A stretch of DNA of 64,000 bases, from assembly GCA_038316335.1 (NCBI GenBank), contig JBBQAM010000003.1, forward strand, positions 127,956-191,955. Direction: 5' to 3'. This DNA is from JALHST01 sp038316335 (lineage in GTDB: Bacteria > Bacteroidota > Bacteroidia > Flavobacteriales > Flavobacteriaceae). The translations under genes were made by a program, and so were the position numbers. The notes below the pieces were generated by a model. That model was given only the letters and a program-made list of their open reading frames with translations, did no database searches and had not been told where the DNA came from. Each line of letters starts with the position of its first letter. The first letter of the stretch is position 1. Positions 1 to 8,606 of this stretch are shown here, piece by piece.

Positions 1-544
1 TAAGGCACATAGACCAATGGATCCCGATCCAGCTTATAGAAAACCCCGCCAAGGCTGGACCCAATACCGATGCGAATTGCCAGGTGGTACTGCTCCATGT
101 AGCGGCATTCGGGTATACTTTTTTAGGAACGATCAGGGCGATCAATGAAAAAATGGTGGGTCCTAAAAAAGCTCGGACAATTCCGCCAAGGAAGACCAAA
201 CAATAAATACTGTACAAAATCGCCGTAGCTGAAATATGATTGGCCATCGCCGGTATACTGAGAATAAAAAGTCCAAGACTGATACTTGAAAAACCGAGGA
301 TGCATTTAACCAAGAGGTTCCTTTTTTCCATTTGATCCACAAAATGACCAGCGAAAAGTGCCGTAGACACGGCAGGAATTACCTCCATAAGACCTATAAT
401 CCCAAGGGATAAAGGGTCTTTTGTCAGTGAATAAACTTGCCATTCAATTACAATAAACTGCATGGCCCAGGCAAAGACCATGGCAAACCGTACGCCCAAA
501 AAAATATTGAATTCCCTGTAGCGTAAAGCAGCGTATGGATCCAT
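1..544 (-). CDS. MFS transporter, truncated by window edge (N-terminal 181 residues)
   Basis: The reverse strand reads open from an ATG at 544 to the window edge, so the C-terminal half is missing. The translation starts MDPYAALRYREFNIFLG and is very hydrophobic, with about five membrane segments visible. It carries the cytoplasmic loop typical of major facilitator proteins after the second helix (GHFVDQMEKRN, around residues 75-86). The closest type known to me is the enterobactin exporter/MFS_3 group, which exports small molecules; the substrate cannot be told from sequence. A TATCTTTG -7 element at 574-581 on the same strand lies about 30 bases upstream of the start and supports this start. 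Confidence 0.8.
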   Translation of the reverse strand, partial: MDPYAALRYREFNIFLGVRFAMVFAWAMQFIVIEWQVYSLTKDPLSLGIIGLMEVIPAVSTALFAGHFVDQMEKRNLLVKCILGFSSISLGLFILSIPAMANHISATAILYSIYCLVFLGGIVRAFLGPTIFSLIALIVPKKVYPNAATWSSTTWQFASVLGPALAGFSISWIGIHWSMCL

Positions 545-573
545 GTAACAATTTCAAGGCTGAATAATGATGC

Positions 574-581
574 CAAAGATA
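574..581 (-). promoter_or_regulatory. -7 promoter element of the MFS gene
   Basis: Read on the minus strand the bases are TATCTTTG, a perfect match to the Bacteroidota -7 consensus TAnnTTTG, placed about 30 bases before the ATG at 544. No good -33 TTG is present at the usual distance, so only the -7 half is supported. Confidence 0.4.
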
Positions 582-725
582 TTATTATAAAATGGTATGA
601 TATGTCTATCTGCCTCAAAAATGGTTGGAAGATATTAATAGGTACTTAAATCAGCACTTATGAAATTTTGTAGGCAATAATTTATATTTTAATCACCTAG
701 GTCAGAATAGGGAACTCTTAAAAAC

Positions 726-2414
726 CTACATGATATCCCGCATTTTTAATTGCAAGCTTACATTGCCTTGCCATTCATTTTCATCGAGAGAGAAAACCGC
801 ACTGAACGGCTTTCTATTTTGAACAAGCTCCAATTTATGTCCCAGATTAAAACCAATTGCCGATATCGATCGACTACCTCTTTGGGAGACCGTTAGTTTT
901 AGATGTTTTTCGTCTTCACCGACACCTTTGGCATATCCCGTGTCGGTTAAATTATCGGCCATGAAAACCGGCATCATGTTGCCAGGGCCAAAAGGTGCCA
1001 ATTGATTGATAATGCGTACTAATTTTGGTGTAATTTGGTCAAGTTGTAATTGGGTATCGACCAAAATTTCAGGTGTCAACAGATTGGGGTCAATGGTTTC
1101 CGAAACGACCTTCTCAAATTGCTTTTTAAAATTTTCATATTGGTTTTCAAACATGGTAAGTCCCGCCGCATATTTATGGCCCCCGAACTGTTCGATGTTC
1201 TCTGAACAACCTTCCAAGGCATTATAGACATCGAAACCTTTTACCGATCGTGCCGATGCAGCCAGTTTATTACCACTTTTTGTGAATACCAAGGTGGGTC
1301 GATAATAAGTTTCCGTTAAACGTGACGCAACAATACCGATGACCCCCTTGTGCCAGGTATCCTTATATACGACCGACGTATACCCATTTACTTCGTTATT
1401 GGCCGCTATCTGCTCTAGTGCCTCCAGCGTAATTTCCTGATCCAAATTTTTTCTGTCGGAGTTGTACATTTCAATCTCTCCCGCGATTTTAGCAGCTTGT
1501 TCAGTATCATTGGCCGTAAGCAGGTTAACGGCGTGTTGCCCATGCTTCATACGGCCTGCCGCATTGATGCGCGGGGCGATTATAAAAACCACATCGGTAA
1601 TGGTCAGTTCGTTCTTTTTAATTTGATCTATAATGGCCTTGAAACCTTTTCGGGGAGCCGAATTCATTACTTCGAGACCATAATAGGCAAGTACCCGGTT
1701 TTCGCCCGTAATAGGAACGATATCAGCCCCAATGGCCGTGGCTACCAAATCGAGATAGGGAACAAGATCCTGAATGGTCTGCCCTCTTTTAAAAGCCAGT
1801 GCCTGTATCAATTTGAAGCCGACCCCACAGCCACAAAGCTCATCGTACGGATACCCGCAATCGTCCCTTTTTGGATCTAAAATAGCCACCGCTTTCGGCA
1901 AATGGCTGCCTGGCCGATGATGGTCGCATATAATGAAATCGATGTTTTTATCATTGGCATAGTCCACTTTATCAAGGGCCTTTATACCACAATCCAGGGC
2001 AATGATCAAGGAGAAACCATTGTCCTCGGCAAAATCGATTCCCTGTAATGAAATCCCATAACCTTCCTCATATCGGTCTGGAATATACGTCGCAACATTG
2101 GGATAGTAGGTCAATAGATAAGATGAAACAAGGGCTACGGCCGTTGTACCATCAACATCATAATCGCCAAATATCAGAATATTCTCATCGTTGGCGATGG
2201 CAGCCTGAATCCGGGCGACTGCAAGCTCCATGTCCTGCATCAAAAACGGGTCGTGAAGATGGCCAAGTTCGGGACGGAAAAACCTTTTAGCCTCCGAATA
2301 GGTAGTAATATTGCGTTGCAATAGGAGATGCGCTACCAATTGATCGACCTTTAATTCTTTGGCCAAGGCATCGATTTTATCTTGTTCCGGTTTGGGTTTT
2401 ATAGTCCAGCGCAT
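726..2414 (-). CDS. recJ: Single-stranded-DNA-specific exonuclease RecJ
   Basis: RecJ degrades single-stranded DNA 5' to 3' in recombination and mismatch or base-excision repair in the cytoplasm. The 562-residue protein has the usual family length. The DHH phosphoesterase motifs that bind Mn/Mg are intact: DYDVD at residues 84-88, DCG at 141 and DHH at 164-166. A DHHA1 GGHKYAAG motif lies near residue 413, followed by the OB-fold tail. It starts at an ATG with no competing upstream start and lies between the MFS gene and the osmC-like gene, all on the same strand but with sizeable gaps, so cotranscription is uncertain. Confidence 0.96.
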   Translation of the reverse strand: MRWTIKPKPEQDKIDALAKELKVDQLVAHLLLQRNITTYSEAKRFFRPELGHLHDPFLMQDMELAVARIQAAIANDENILIFGDYDVDGTTAVALVSSYLLTYYPNVATYIPDRYEEGYGISLQGIDFAEDNGFSLIIALDCGIKALDKVDYANDKNIDFIICDHHRPGSHLPKAVAILDPKRDDCGYPYDELCGCGVGFKLIQALAFKRGQTIQDLVPYLDLVATAIGADIVPITGENRVLAYYGLEVMNSAPRKGFKAIIDQIKKNELTITDVVFIIAPRINAAGRMKHGQHAVNLLTANDTEQAAKIAGEIEMYNSDRKNLDQEITLEALEQIAANNEVNGYTSVVYKDTWHKGVIGIVASRLTETYYRPTLVFTKSGNKLAASARSVKGFDVYNALEGCSENIEQFGGHKYAAGLTMFENQYENFKKQFEKVVSETIDPNLLTPEILVDTQLQLDQITPKLVRIINQLAPFGPGNMMPVFMADNLTDTGYAKGVGEDEKHLKLTVSQRGSRSISAIGFNLGHKLELVQNRKPFSAVFSLDENEWQGNVSLQLKMRDIM

Positions 2415-2506
2415 GGTTTCATATTTCGGTATTTCTACCTACACAAAGCAATCATTAAATTATAAATCGCTGTCTTCCATTCAGTTAATCCAGAAATTTG
2501 GGCTTT

Positions 2507-2935
2507 TTACTTAGGATGAAAGACCGTCTTGATTTCCAATTCTGCGAACTGCCTGAACATTTTCATCACCCCGCAATATTTCTCAAAGGAAAGGTCTACA
2601 GCCCTTTGGAGCTTCTTTTCATCGAGATTCGCCCCATGAAAATGATATTCGACAACCACCTTGTCATAATATTTAGGATGTTCATCGGTTAGGTTCGCAA
2701 TAGTCTCAATTCTAAAATCTGCTACTTCAAGTTTCATTTTTTTGATGAGGGCAGCTACATCCAGACCCGAACATCCCGCCAAACTTGACAACATTAAGGC
2801 CTTTGGGCGATACCCTTTTCCTTCTCCCCCATCCTCTGGGCTGGCGTCGATTTTTAAGCTCAGCCCCGAAGGATTCGTGCTCTCAAAGGCCATTTTCCCA
2901 AGCCATTTGGTCGTTATATGATTTGTAGATCCCAT
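2507..2935 (-). CDS. OsmC family peroxide-reducing protein
   Basis: OsmC/Ohr proteins reduce organic or fatty-acid hydroperoxides with two cysteines. This 142-residue protein has both at the expected places: C55 in SLAGCSGLDV and C121 in FEKYCGVMK. The start was set at the ATG at 2935 (MGSTNHITTKW), because the frame stays open upstream through the divergent neighbour but the family homology begins here. It diverges from the AhpD-like gene at 2985 with only 49 bases between them, suggesting a shared control region for two peroxide-related genes. It belongs to the YhfA-like OsmC branch rather than to Ohr. Confidence 0.9.
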   Translation of the reverse strand: MGSTNHITTKWLGKMAFESTNPSGLSLKIDASPEDGGEGKGYRPKALMLSSLAGCSGLDVAALIKKMKLEVADFRIETIANLTDEHPKYYDKVVVEYHFHGANLDEKKLQRAVDLSFEKYCGVMKMFRQFAELEIKTVFHPK

Positions 2936-2984
2936 AATTTTTCGTTTCTTTAGAAGTATAAAAATACAACAAAAAGAACGTATA

Positions 2985-3575
2985 ATGCCACTCGTAGAAC
3001 CACTTGACCCAGACCACGATCCGGATACAAAAATGTTGGCCGAATACTTCAATGAAACCTTAGGTTTTTGCCCGAATTCGGTTTTGACCATGCAACATCG
3101 GCCTGCAATTTCCAAGGCTTTTATCAATCTAAACAAGGCCGTAATGGCCAATGATGGCCGCGTAACCTCGGCCCTCAAACGTTTGATAGCGTGGGTAAGT
3201 AGCAATGCAGCCGAATGTCGCTATTGTCAGGCCCATGCCATCCGGGCGGCTGAGCGTTACGGTGCGGATAATGAGCAGCTCGATAATGTTTGGGAGTACC
3301 GTTCACACCCCGCTTTCTCAAAGGCCGAAAAGGCGGCATTAGAATTTGCCCTTGCCGCATCCCAGGTGCCCAATGCCGTTAACGGGCAAATAAAAAAAGA
3401 TCTCTATGAATATTGGGACGAAGGCGAAATCGTAGAAATATTAGGGGTTATTTCGTTATTCGGATTTCTGAATCGATGGAACGATTCGATGGGCACGACT
3501 CTTGAAAAAGGAGCTATTGAAAGTGGGGAGATCTATTTGGGAAAACATGGCTGGGAAACAGGCAAACACGTATAA
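2985..3575 (+). CDS. Carboxymuconolactone decarboxylase/AhpD-like peroxidase-related protein
   Basis: This all-helical 196-residue protein carries the AhpD signature, a CxxC with a nearby histidine: E77-C78-R-Y-C81-Q-A-H84. Proteins of this type act as alkylhydroperoxidase or disulfide relay partners in the cytoplasm. The length fits the 'peroxidase-related enzyme' subgroup of the CMD family rather than classical AhpD of about 175 residues. It is divergent from an OsmC family gene, which matches a role in handling organic peroxides; that functional pairing is inference. The electron donor is not visible here. Confidence 0.9.
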   Translation: MPLVEPLDPDHDPDTKMLAEYFNETLGFCPNSVLTMQHRPAISKAFINLNKAVMANDGRVTSALKRLIAWVSSNAAECRYCQAHAIRAAERYGADNEQLDNVWEYRSHPAFSKAEKAALEFALAASQVPNAVNGQIKKDLYEYWDEGEIVEILGVISLFGFLNRWNDSMGTTLEKGAIESGEIYLGKHGWETGKHV

Positions 3576-3693
3576 CGAAATATAGCAAAGGCGTATTTGT
3601 ATGCTTTTACAAACATAATTTACTTGAACTGTCTATTGGGTTTCGTCCTACTCCGTAAGACATTCGTCAAAAAAAGCAGTATAATCAGTAGTT

Positions 3694-4731
3694 ATGAATA
3701 ATGAGACCACATACTTGCTTAAAACCTTAGTGCGTCAAATTTATCTTTGCTGTGGTGGAATGCTTCTAGTGTCATTCGTAACCATCCTTCTTTATTTTGA
3801 TGTTTTTTCCAAAGATGTAGTGCCGCTAGCTGAAACAACTAGTGTGCCAAGTGACCCAGAATATGATGCAACACGGCTAAATGATTCCGAGGAAAATAAA
3901 ATCATAAAGTACGGTCATGAACTCTTTGTAAATACGCCCAAGTATATCGGTCCGGATAATGGCAAGCAAGAATTCATTTTTGCCGGAAATAGACTTGCCT
4001 GCAACAATTGTCACCTGTACTCGGGAACAAAACCTTTCTCTGCTTCCTTGATCGGAATCGTAAATAGATTTCCACAGTTTAGGGCAAGGGAGAACAAAAT
4101 TGGCACGATTGAGGAGCGTATAAATGGCTGTATGGAACGGAGTATGAATGGAAAGACCTTGCCTTCAGATGGAAATGAGATGAAAGCCTTTGTTAAGTAC
4201 CTTACGTGGTTAAGTCGATTTGCACCACATGATGGGAATATGGCTGATCAGGGTTTTATTAAAATTGAAATCCCGAACAGAAAAGTTGATCTTGTCAATG
4301 GGGAAAAGGTCTTCAAAATGACCTGTGTAGAATGCCATGGCTTGGATGGCCAGGGTAAAAAAGCTTCGAGTAGTTATACATATCAATATCCTCCACTTTG
4401 GGGGGAAGATTCCTTTAACAACGGTGCCGGGATGAATCGCGTCATAACAGCCGCCCAATTTATCAAGGCTAACATGCCCTTCGGAACCACCTTTGAAGCT
4501 CCTTTACTTACCGATGAAGAAGCCTATGATGTGGCCGGGTATATTACCCGGCAAATAAGGCCCATTAAAGACCATTCCGAGAAAGATTTTCCCGATTTGA
4601 AGAAGAAACCTGTATCAACGCCCTATCCCCCATATGCAGATTTATTCCCTTTGGAACAGCACCAACTAGGGCCTTTTCAGCCAATAATTAACTATTACAA
4701 ACAGAAATATAACATAGCTAAAACCAAATAA
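3694..4731 (+). CDS. tsdA: Membrane-anchored dihaem cytochrome c, thiosulfate dehydrogenase (TsdA) type
   Basis: TsdA joins two thiosulfates to tetrathionate (or runs in reverse) in the periplasm. The 345-residue protein has an N-terminal membrane anchor (about 15-35) and two haem c sites, CNNCH at 103-107 and CVECH at 211-215. Between them C146 in the sequence INGCMERSMNG sits where TsdA enzymes have the unusual cysteine axial haem ligand. M261 in MPFG is a likely distal ligand of haem 2. It is followed after 7 bases by a Tat-exported DsrE-like gene, so the two probably form one operon. Gene symbol is by family resemblance; the direction of reaction cannot be told. Confidence 0.85.
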   Translation: MNNETTYLLKTLVRQIYLCCGGMLLVSFVTILLYFDVFSKDVVPLAETTSVPSDPEYDATRLNDSEENKIIKYGHELFVNTPKYIGPDNGKQEFIFAGNRLACNNCHLYSGTKPFSASLIGIVNRFPQFRARENKIGTIEERINGCMERSMNGKTLPSDGNEMKAFVKYLTWLSRFAPHDGNMADQGFIKIEIPNRKVDLVNGEKVFKMTCVECHGLDGQGKKASSSYTYQYPPLWGEDSFNNGAGMNRVITAAQFIKANMPFGTTFEAPLLTDEEAYDVAGYITRQIRPIKDHSEKDFPDLKKKPVSTPYPPYADLFPLEQHQLGPFQPIINYYKQKYNIAKTK

Positions 4732-4738
4732 ATGTATT

Positions 4739-5419
4739 ATGAGCACAAAAAATAATAATTCTAGACGACACTTTATCGGAGCTATGGCACTTGGTGCAAC
4801 AGCAAGCACAATTGGGGTGCTTACAAATCCTATTTATGCGAATTCCTCTGAGGTCAGCGCATCAAAGATGAATGATGCGGATAAATGGTTTGAAAAAATC
4901 AAAGGAACACATCGAATTGTCTATGATGGATCTACACCACATGGCGGTTTCCCGATTATCTGGAACTGGGCATATTATATGACCAATAATGAAACCGGTA
5001 CGAAAGATGCCGATATGACCGCTATGACCGTATTGAGACATAGTGCATTAGGGCTCGCCCTGGACGATCGACTGTGGGAGAAATATCATCTAGGGGAGGT
5101 TTTTGGCATCAATGACAATGCCACAGGAAAACCTTCGCTGCGAAATCTCTATTATGAGCCCAAAGAAGGGGACTTTCCTTTGCCCGCCATTGATGGAATA
5201 AAACGTTTGCAGGAACGGGGTGCCATGTTTTGTGCCTGTGATCTGGCCACCAAGGTATACAGCAATTCAGTGGCCCAGAAAATGAACTTGGATCCATCGG
5301 AAGTCTATGCCGATTGGGTCAGTGGTATTCTCCCTGGAATTCAACCTGTCCCTTCAGGAGTTTGGGCACTTGGCAGAGCACAAGAGCACGGCTGCGGGTA
5401 CATTTTTGCAGGGGGTTAA
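4739..5419 (+). CDS. Tat-exported DsrE-like protein
   Basis: The N-terminus has a twin-arginine signal (SRRHFIGAMALGA) ending near residue 35, so a 226-residue folded protein is exported. The last 80 residues have the DsrE/DsrF/TusD pattern: a strand followed by GAMFCACDLA with two cysteines, then PSGVWALGRAQEHGCGYIF. DsrE-like proteins carry or bind sulfur. The gene starts 8 bases after the tsdA stop, which suggests a periplasmic sulfur-compound function linked to thiosulfate or tetrathionate turnover. The assignment rests on fold pattern by eye; the central region (residues 50-150) I do not recognise. Confidence 0.65.
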   Translation: MSTKNNNSRRHFIGAMALGATASTIGVLTNPIYANSSEVSASKMNDADKWFEKIKGTHRIVYDGSTPHGGFPIIWNWAYYMTNNETGTKDADMTAMTVLRHSALGLALDDRLWEKYHLGEVFGINDNATGKPSLRNLYYEPKEGDFPLPAIDGIKRLQERGAMFCACDLATKVYSNSVAQKMNLDPSEVYADWVSGILPGIQPVPSGVWALGRAQEHGCGYIFAGG

Positions 5420-5617
5420 GAATAATTATAGGCGATTTTACGACTTGGTTAAACGCACAACGATAGTACAAAAAATCGGATGGCAAGATGGGTACTTGAT
5501 AACGCTTCGAACAAGATGTGCTAATAAGATACTTTGTGCAATGACATTGAATTAATCGTGAGACCAGAATCGTTTTAAGTATCATTGACCTTATCTTCAA
5601 GTTCGATGTATGCTATT

Positions 5618-6772
5618 TTATACTTGTAGATAACTCTCCAATAAATAAATAGTAAAGATCCCCCAAAAAGTACCTGTCGCCATGCTTAATATGGCCAAAA
5701 CTATCGCGTGTGGCATCCATTTTACTTCATAGGCCGCGGTCACCGCAGGAGCGGTAGCGATACCCCCCACATTGGCCATACTCGCAATGGGAACCCAGGC
5801 CATATGAATATTCAACAATTTGGCGATTCCTATCATAAAAACAAAATGTGCAACTAACCAAACTATCAAGAAACCCAGGAATGCCGTATTGAAACCAAGA
5901 GTTGCGAACTGTAATTTCAATCCTAAGACTGCCATGACGAGGAGTATCAGAATGCTCCCGGCCTTTAAGGTAAATCGAAAATTCCACCGGGGAAAGAGAT
6001 TGCTCAGGGCCAAACCTGCTAGCGAGAGTATTATGACACGCCCTATAAAACTATCGATCAAGGCATTGCACGACAATACCGCAGCAAACAAGATTGCCGC
6101 GCAAACCCAGGACGGCATTTTGGTGCTTGTGTCGGCCCTCATTTCGTCTGGCATTACGGTATCGGTTATCCTGAATTTGCGATTCAGCCAATCACTTTTT
6201 TTGATACACTGAAACATCAAAACCGTCCATAGGTTCACCAGGATATTGTCCATTACCAACACCGACAAAAATATATTTTCTGGGCACTCGATCAATTCCT
6301 TTAATACCAATTGACTCGTGCTTCCACCAATCCAACTGCCCACTATCGGTGGGATGCCTTTCCAATAGCCTTCTGTAATCAATGTTTTTGAGACCAGTTC
6401 GGTATCGAAGAGACCTATGGTCATCAAAACCGGAAAAAGGGCAATAAAAAAAGAGCCCAGAACAAAAAGAAGGATGGGTTTCCATCCAATTGCCTTTAGC
6501 TGTCTTAAAGACATACTGCTCATAACACTACAGATTGCCAAGGGAATGAAGTACTGCTTGCTGAAATCGTGAATAGACGCGGTGGAATAGTCGACACTAA
6601 AGAGATAGGAAAGTATCGAAGGTATTATATAGGCCAGCAGAATGGCAGGAACCCAGTCGAAAAGCGATTTTATATGGCGATTCTCCCAACGATCTAAAAA
6701 ATAGACTGCAATGACTGTAAACAAGACGATTCCCCAAGGTGCAAACACGGAATCGAATAGTGGTATTTGCAT
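5618..6772 (-). CDS. DUF819 family membrane protein
   Basis: A 384-residue polytopic protein with roughly ten membrane segments and the glycine-rich motifs of the DUF819 family: IGGSTSQLVLKEL around the middle and SMANVGGIATAPAVTAAYE near the C-terminus. The family resembles bacterial solute transporters and its substrate is not known to me. The start was placed at the ATG at 6772 (MQIPLFDSVFAPWG); the frame is open further upstream, but that part overlaps rsmI and reads as non-membrane basic sequence. It lies 13 bases downstream of rsmI on the same strand, so cotranscription is likely. Confidence 0.85.
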   Translation of the reverse strand: MQIPLFDSVFAPWGIVLFTVIAVYFLDRWENRHIKSLFDWVPAILLAYIIPSILSYLFSVDYSTASIHDFSKQYFIPLAICSVMSSMSLRQLKAIGWKPILLFVLGSFFIALFPVLMTIGLFDTELVSKTLITEGYWKGIPPIVGSWIGGSTSQLVLKELIECPENIFLSVLVMDNILVNLWTVLMFQCIKKSDWLNRKFRITDTVMPDEMRADTSTKMPSWVCAAILFAAVLSCNALIDSFIGRVIILSLAGLALSNLFPRWNFRFTLKAGSILILLVMAVLGLKLQFATLGFNTAFLGFLIVWLVAHFVFMIGIAKLLNIHMAWVPIASMANVGGIATAPAVTAAYEVKWMPHAIVLAILSMATGTFWGIFTIYLLESYLQV

Positions 6773-6785
6773 AGAAGATCTTCGT

Positions 6786-7457
6786 TTATTTCTTCCCGGC
6801 AATAATGATAACGATTTCGCCTTTGGGCGGTTTTTGGGAGAAATGCGCCAAAACTTCCGAAACCGTGCCTCGAATCGTTTCCTCGTACATTTTTGTAAGC
6901 TCTCGGGAAACTGAAATCTGTCTTTCGGATCCAAAGTATTCCAAAAACTGTGATAGGGTCTTCAAAATTTTATGGGGCGATTCGTAGATAATTAGGGTTC
7001 TTGTCTCCTCGGCCAGCAAAAGCAAACGAGTTTGTCTGCCTTTTTTAACCGGAAGGAACCCCTCAAAAACAAACTTATCATTGGGCAAGCCGCTATTGAC
7101 CAAAGCCGGTACAAATGCAGTTGCCCCCGGTAGACATTCGACTTCAATTTGTTGTGCGATACAGGCACGCGTTAACAAAAACCCAGGGTCGGAAATCCCA
7201 GGGGTTCCTGCATCGGAAATCAAGGCGATCGTTTCTCCACCAAGTAATCTTTCTACGATTGTATCGACCCTTTTATGTTCATTATGCATATGGTGGCTTT
7301 GCATGGGTGTCGAAATATCGAAATGCTGCAAAAGCTTGCCACTGGTACGCGTGTCTTCGGCCAAAATAACATCGACTTCCTTTAGGACGCGAATGGCCCG
7401 CAAGGTGATGTCCTCTAAATTTCCGATCGGTGTTGGAACCAAGAATAGTTTTCCCAT
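6786..7457 (-). CDS. rsmI: 16S rRNA (cytidine(1402)-2'-O)-methyltransferase RsmI
   Basis: RsmI methylates the ribose of C1402 in 16S rRNA using SAM. The protein has the tetrapyrrole-methylase fold with LVPTPIGNLEDITLRA at the start, AEDTRTS near residue 35 and the SDAGTPGISDPG SAM-site loop near residue 85. At 223 residues it is shorter than the roughly 280-residue proteobacterial enzyme because it lacks the C-terminal extension, which is usual in Flavobacteriia. It is preceded by a hairpin terminator belonging to the upstream gene and followed closely by the DUF819 gene. Confidence 0.96.
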   Translation of the reverse strand: MGKLFLVPTPIGNLEDITLRAIRVLKEVDVILAEDTRTSGKLLQHFDISTPMQSHHMHNEHKRVDTIVERLLGGETIALISDAGTPGISDPGFLLTRACIAQQIEVECLPGATAFVPALVNSGLPNDKFVFEGFLPVKKGRQTRLLLLAEETRTLIIYESPHKILKTLSQFLEYFGSERQISVSRELTKMYEETIRGTVSEVLAHFSQKPPKGEIVIIIAGKK

Positions 7458-7473
7458 TTGTTAAAAATAAGAA

Positions 7474-7501
7474 GCCGGAAGTTAGTTTAACAACTTCCGG
7501 C
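7474..7501 (-). terminator. Rho-independent terminator between the hypothetical gene and rsmI
   Basis: A perfect 10-bp stem (GCCGGAAGTT / AACTTCCGGC) with an 8-base loop. On the minus strand it is followed by a T-rich tail (TTCTTATTTTT). It lies between the stop of the 229-residue hypothetical gene and the start of rsmI, so it ends the former. Confidence 0.85.
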
Positions 7502-7528
7502 CTAAATTTTCTCTTTGAAAAAGCATTG

Positions 7529-8218
7529 CTACGAAAATCTTCGCGAAATTAATTCCATGAATCGGTTTTCGTATTCTTCCTTTCCTTGCCAATCGTTATA
7601 ATCGGGCTTGACCATATTTGTAATAAAAGCGATAGAACGTTCCTCTGTTTTTATGGTATTCAATTGGGAAAGTACCCGATTGTAATCTTCACTACTGCCA
7701 TTGAACAAATGCTTTACAAATGCCAGTCGATTGTTCAGATCGATTTTTATATGGGTATTGGCAAGTTTATCGTTTAAGGATTTTGGTTTGATATCTTCTA
7801 TTACGTTTTTGCCAGAAAGGGGCATGAATAATTCCTTTTCGTTTTTCATCAGATTAGGTTTTGACAAAAACTCACTCAACACCTCATCTACAGGGGTATT
7901 GTTCGGCATCTCGGATACCATTCCCTTAATGGTATCTATTCCAGGAATCATGATATCCTCATCATGTGGATTACTTTCTGGAACTGAAGCATTGGCACTT
8001 AGCACTGCATTGGCCATTTTTTCAAATTTTGAGGCAATTATATTTTTTGAACCATCCACCTCAATGTCATGGAGTTCTTCCTCGATGAACTTCAAAACCG
8101 CCAATTTTTCATAAAGTCCTTTGGCCGCTTCATAGATATCAGTAATGTCCTTTAAATCGCGGGACGTAATGATATCAGTAGATAACTTTCGCAGTTCTTC
8201 TTTCAATTTTTTTTTCAT
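7529..8218 (-). CDS. Hypothetical cytosolic protein
   Basis: A 229-residue protein with a strongly charged, helical N-terminus (MKKKLKEELRKLSTD, then a predicted helical hairpin to about residue 75), a Pro/Asp-rich linker (about 75-115) and a C-terminal domain beginning near KIDLNNRLAFVKHLFNG (about residue 157). No signal peptide, membrane segment or catalytic motif is visible. The C-terminal part resembles small conserved helical domains found in many Flavobacteriia, but I cannot name a family. Codon use matches neighbours and it has its own terminator, so it is very likely a real gene. Confidence 0.8.
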   Translation of the reverse strand: MKKKLKEELRKLSTDIITSRDLKDITDIYEAAKGLYEKLAVLKFIEEELHDIEVDGSKNIIASKFEKMANAVLSANASVPESNPHDEDIMIPGIDTIKGMVSEMPNNTPVDEVLSEFLSKPNLMKNEKELFMPLSGKNVIEDIKPKSLNDKLANTHIKIDLNNRLAFVKHLFNGSSEDYNRVLSQLNTIKTEERSIAFITNMVKPDYNDWQGKEEYENRFMELISRRFS

Positions 8219-8606
8219 TCGTTCAATTCTTTAGTATCAATTGAAAATCCATCCTTTCAAAAAAAATGTCCCCACAAGTACCTAGGAGTACTGCACATTG
8301 AATAAAGTTGCTTTACATGGGTGCCCCAAGAATTCTTGCTATTTCAATGTCCTATTGATGGGTGGCCCAACACCTATTACCATAGGTATAAATCGACTGC
8401 CCCTTTGAACATTGCCATTATACCCATCCTAGTTTGAAGCGAGCATTCCGAATTTTTGTCAATAAAAAATAGATTGCCATAAAACCTTATATGGCATTTG
8501 ATGGCTTTTATTTTATTCTATTGCAAAAGGTGTGCCTTTTTTACTAATTTTAAGTTTGCCTATAACTAGAACGGAAAAACAACTTATTTTCGTCTAAAAT
8601 TACAAA
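8219..8606. other. Intergenic region with two dyads upstream of tdk
   Basis: No gene is seen in these 388 bases. They hold two inverted repeats: ACCTAT-tacc-ATAGGT at 8372-8387 and TGCCATA-N8-TATGGCA at 8475-8496. The second lies about 55 bases before the candidate tdk -7 element. Neither has a T-run suggesting a terminator, so they could be protein-binding sites. Confidence 0.45.
8551..8558 (+). promoter_or_regulatory. Candidate -7 element for tdk
   Basis: TAAGTTTG matches TAnnTTTG and lies 48 bases before the tdk ATG. The best upstream TTG (8521-8523) is about 27 bases away, longer than the usual 19-22, so support is partial. Confidence 0.35.

Noticed and set aside
2936..3205. N-terminal extension of the OsmC protein by 90 residues
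   Set aside because: The extension would overlap the divergent AhpD-like gene and has no homology; the family starts at 2935.
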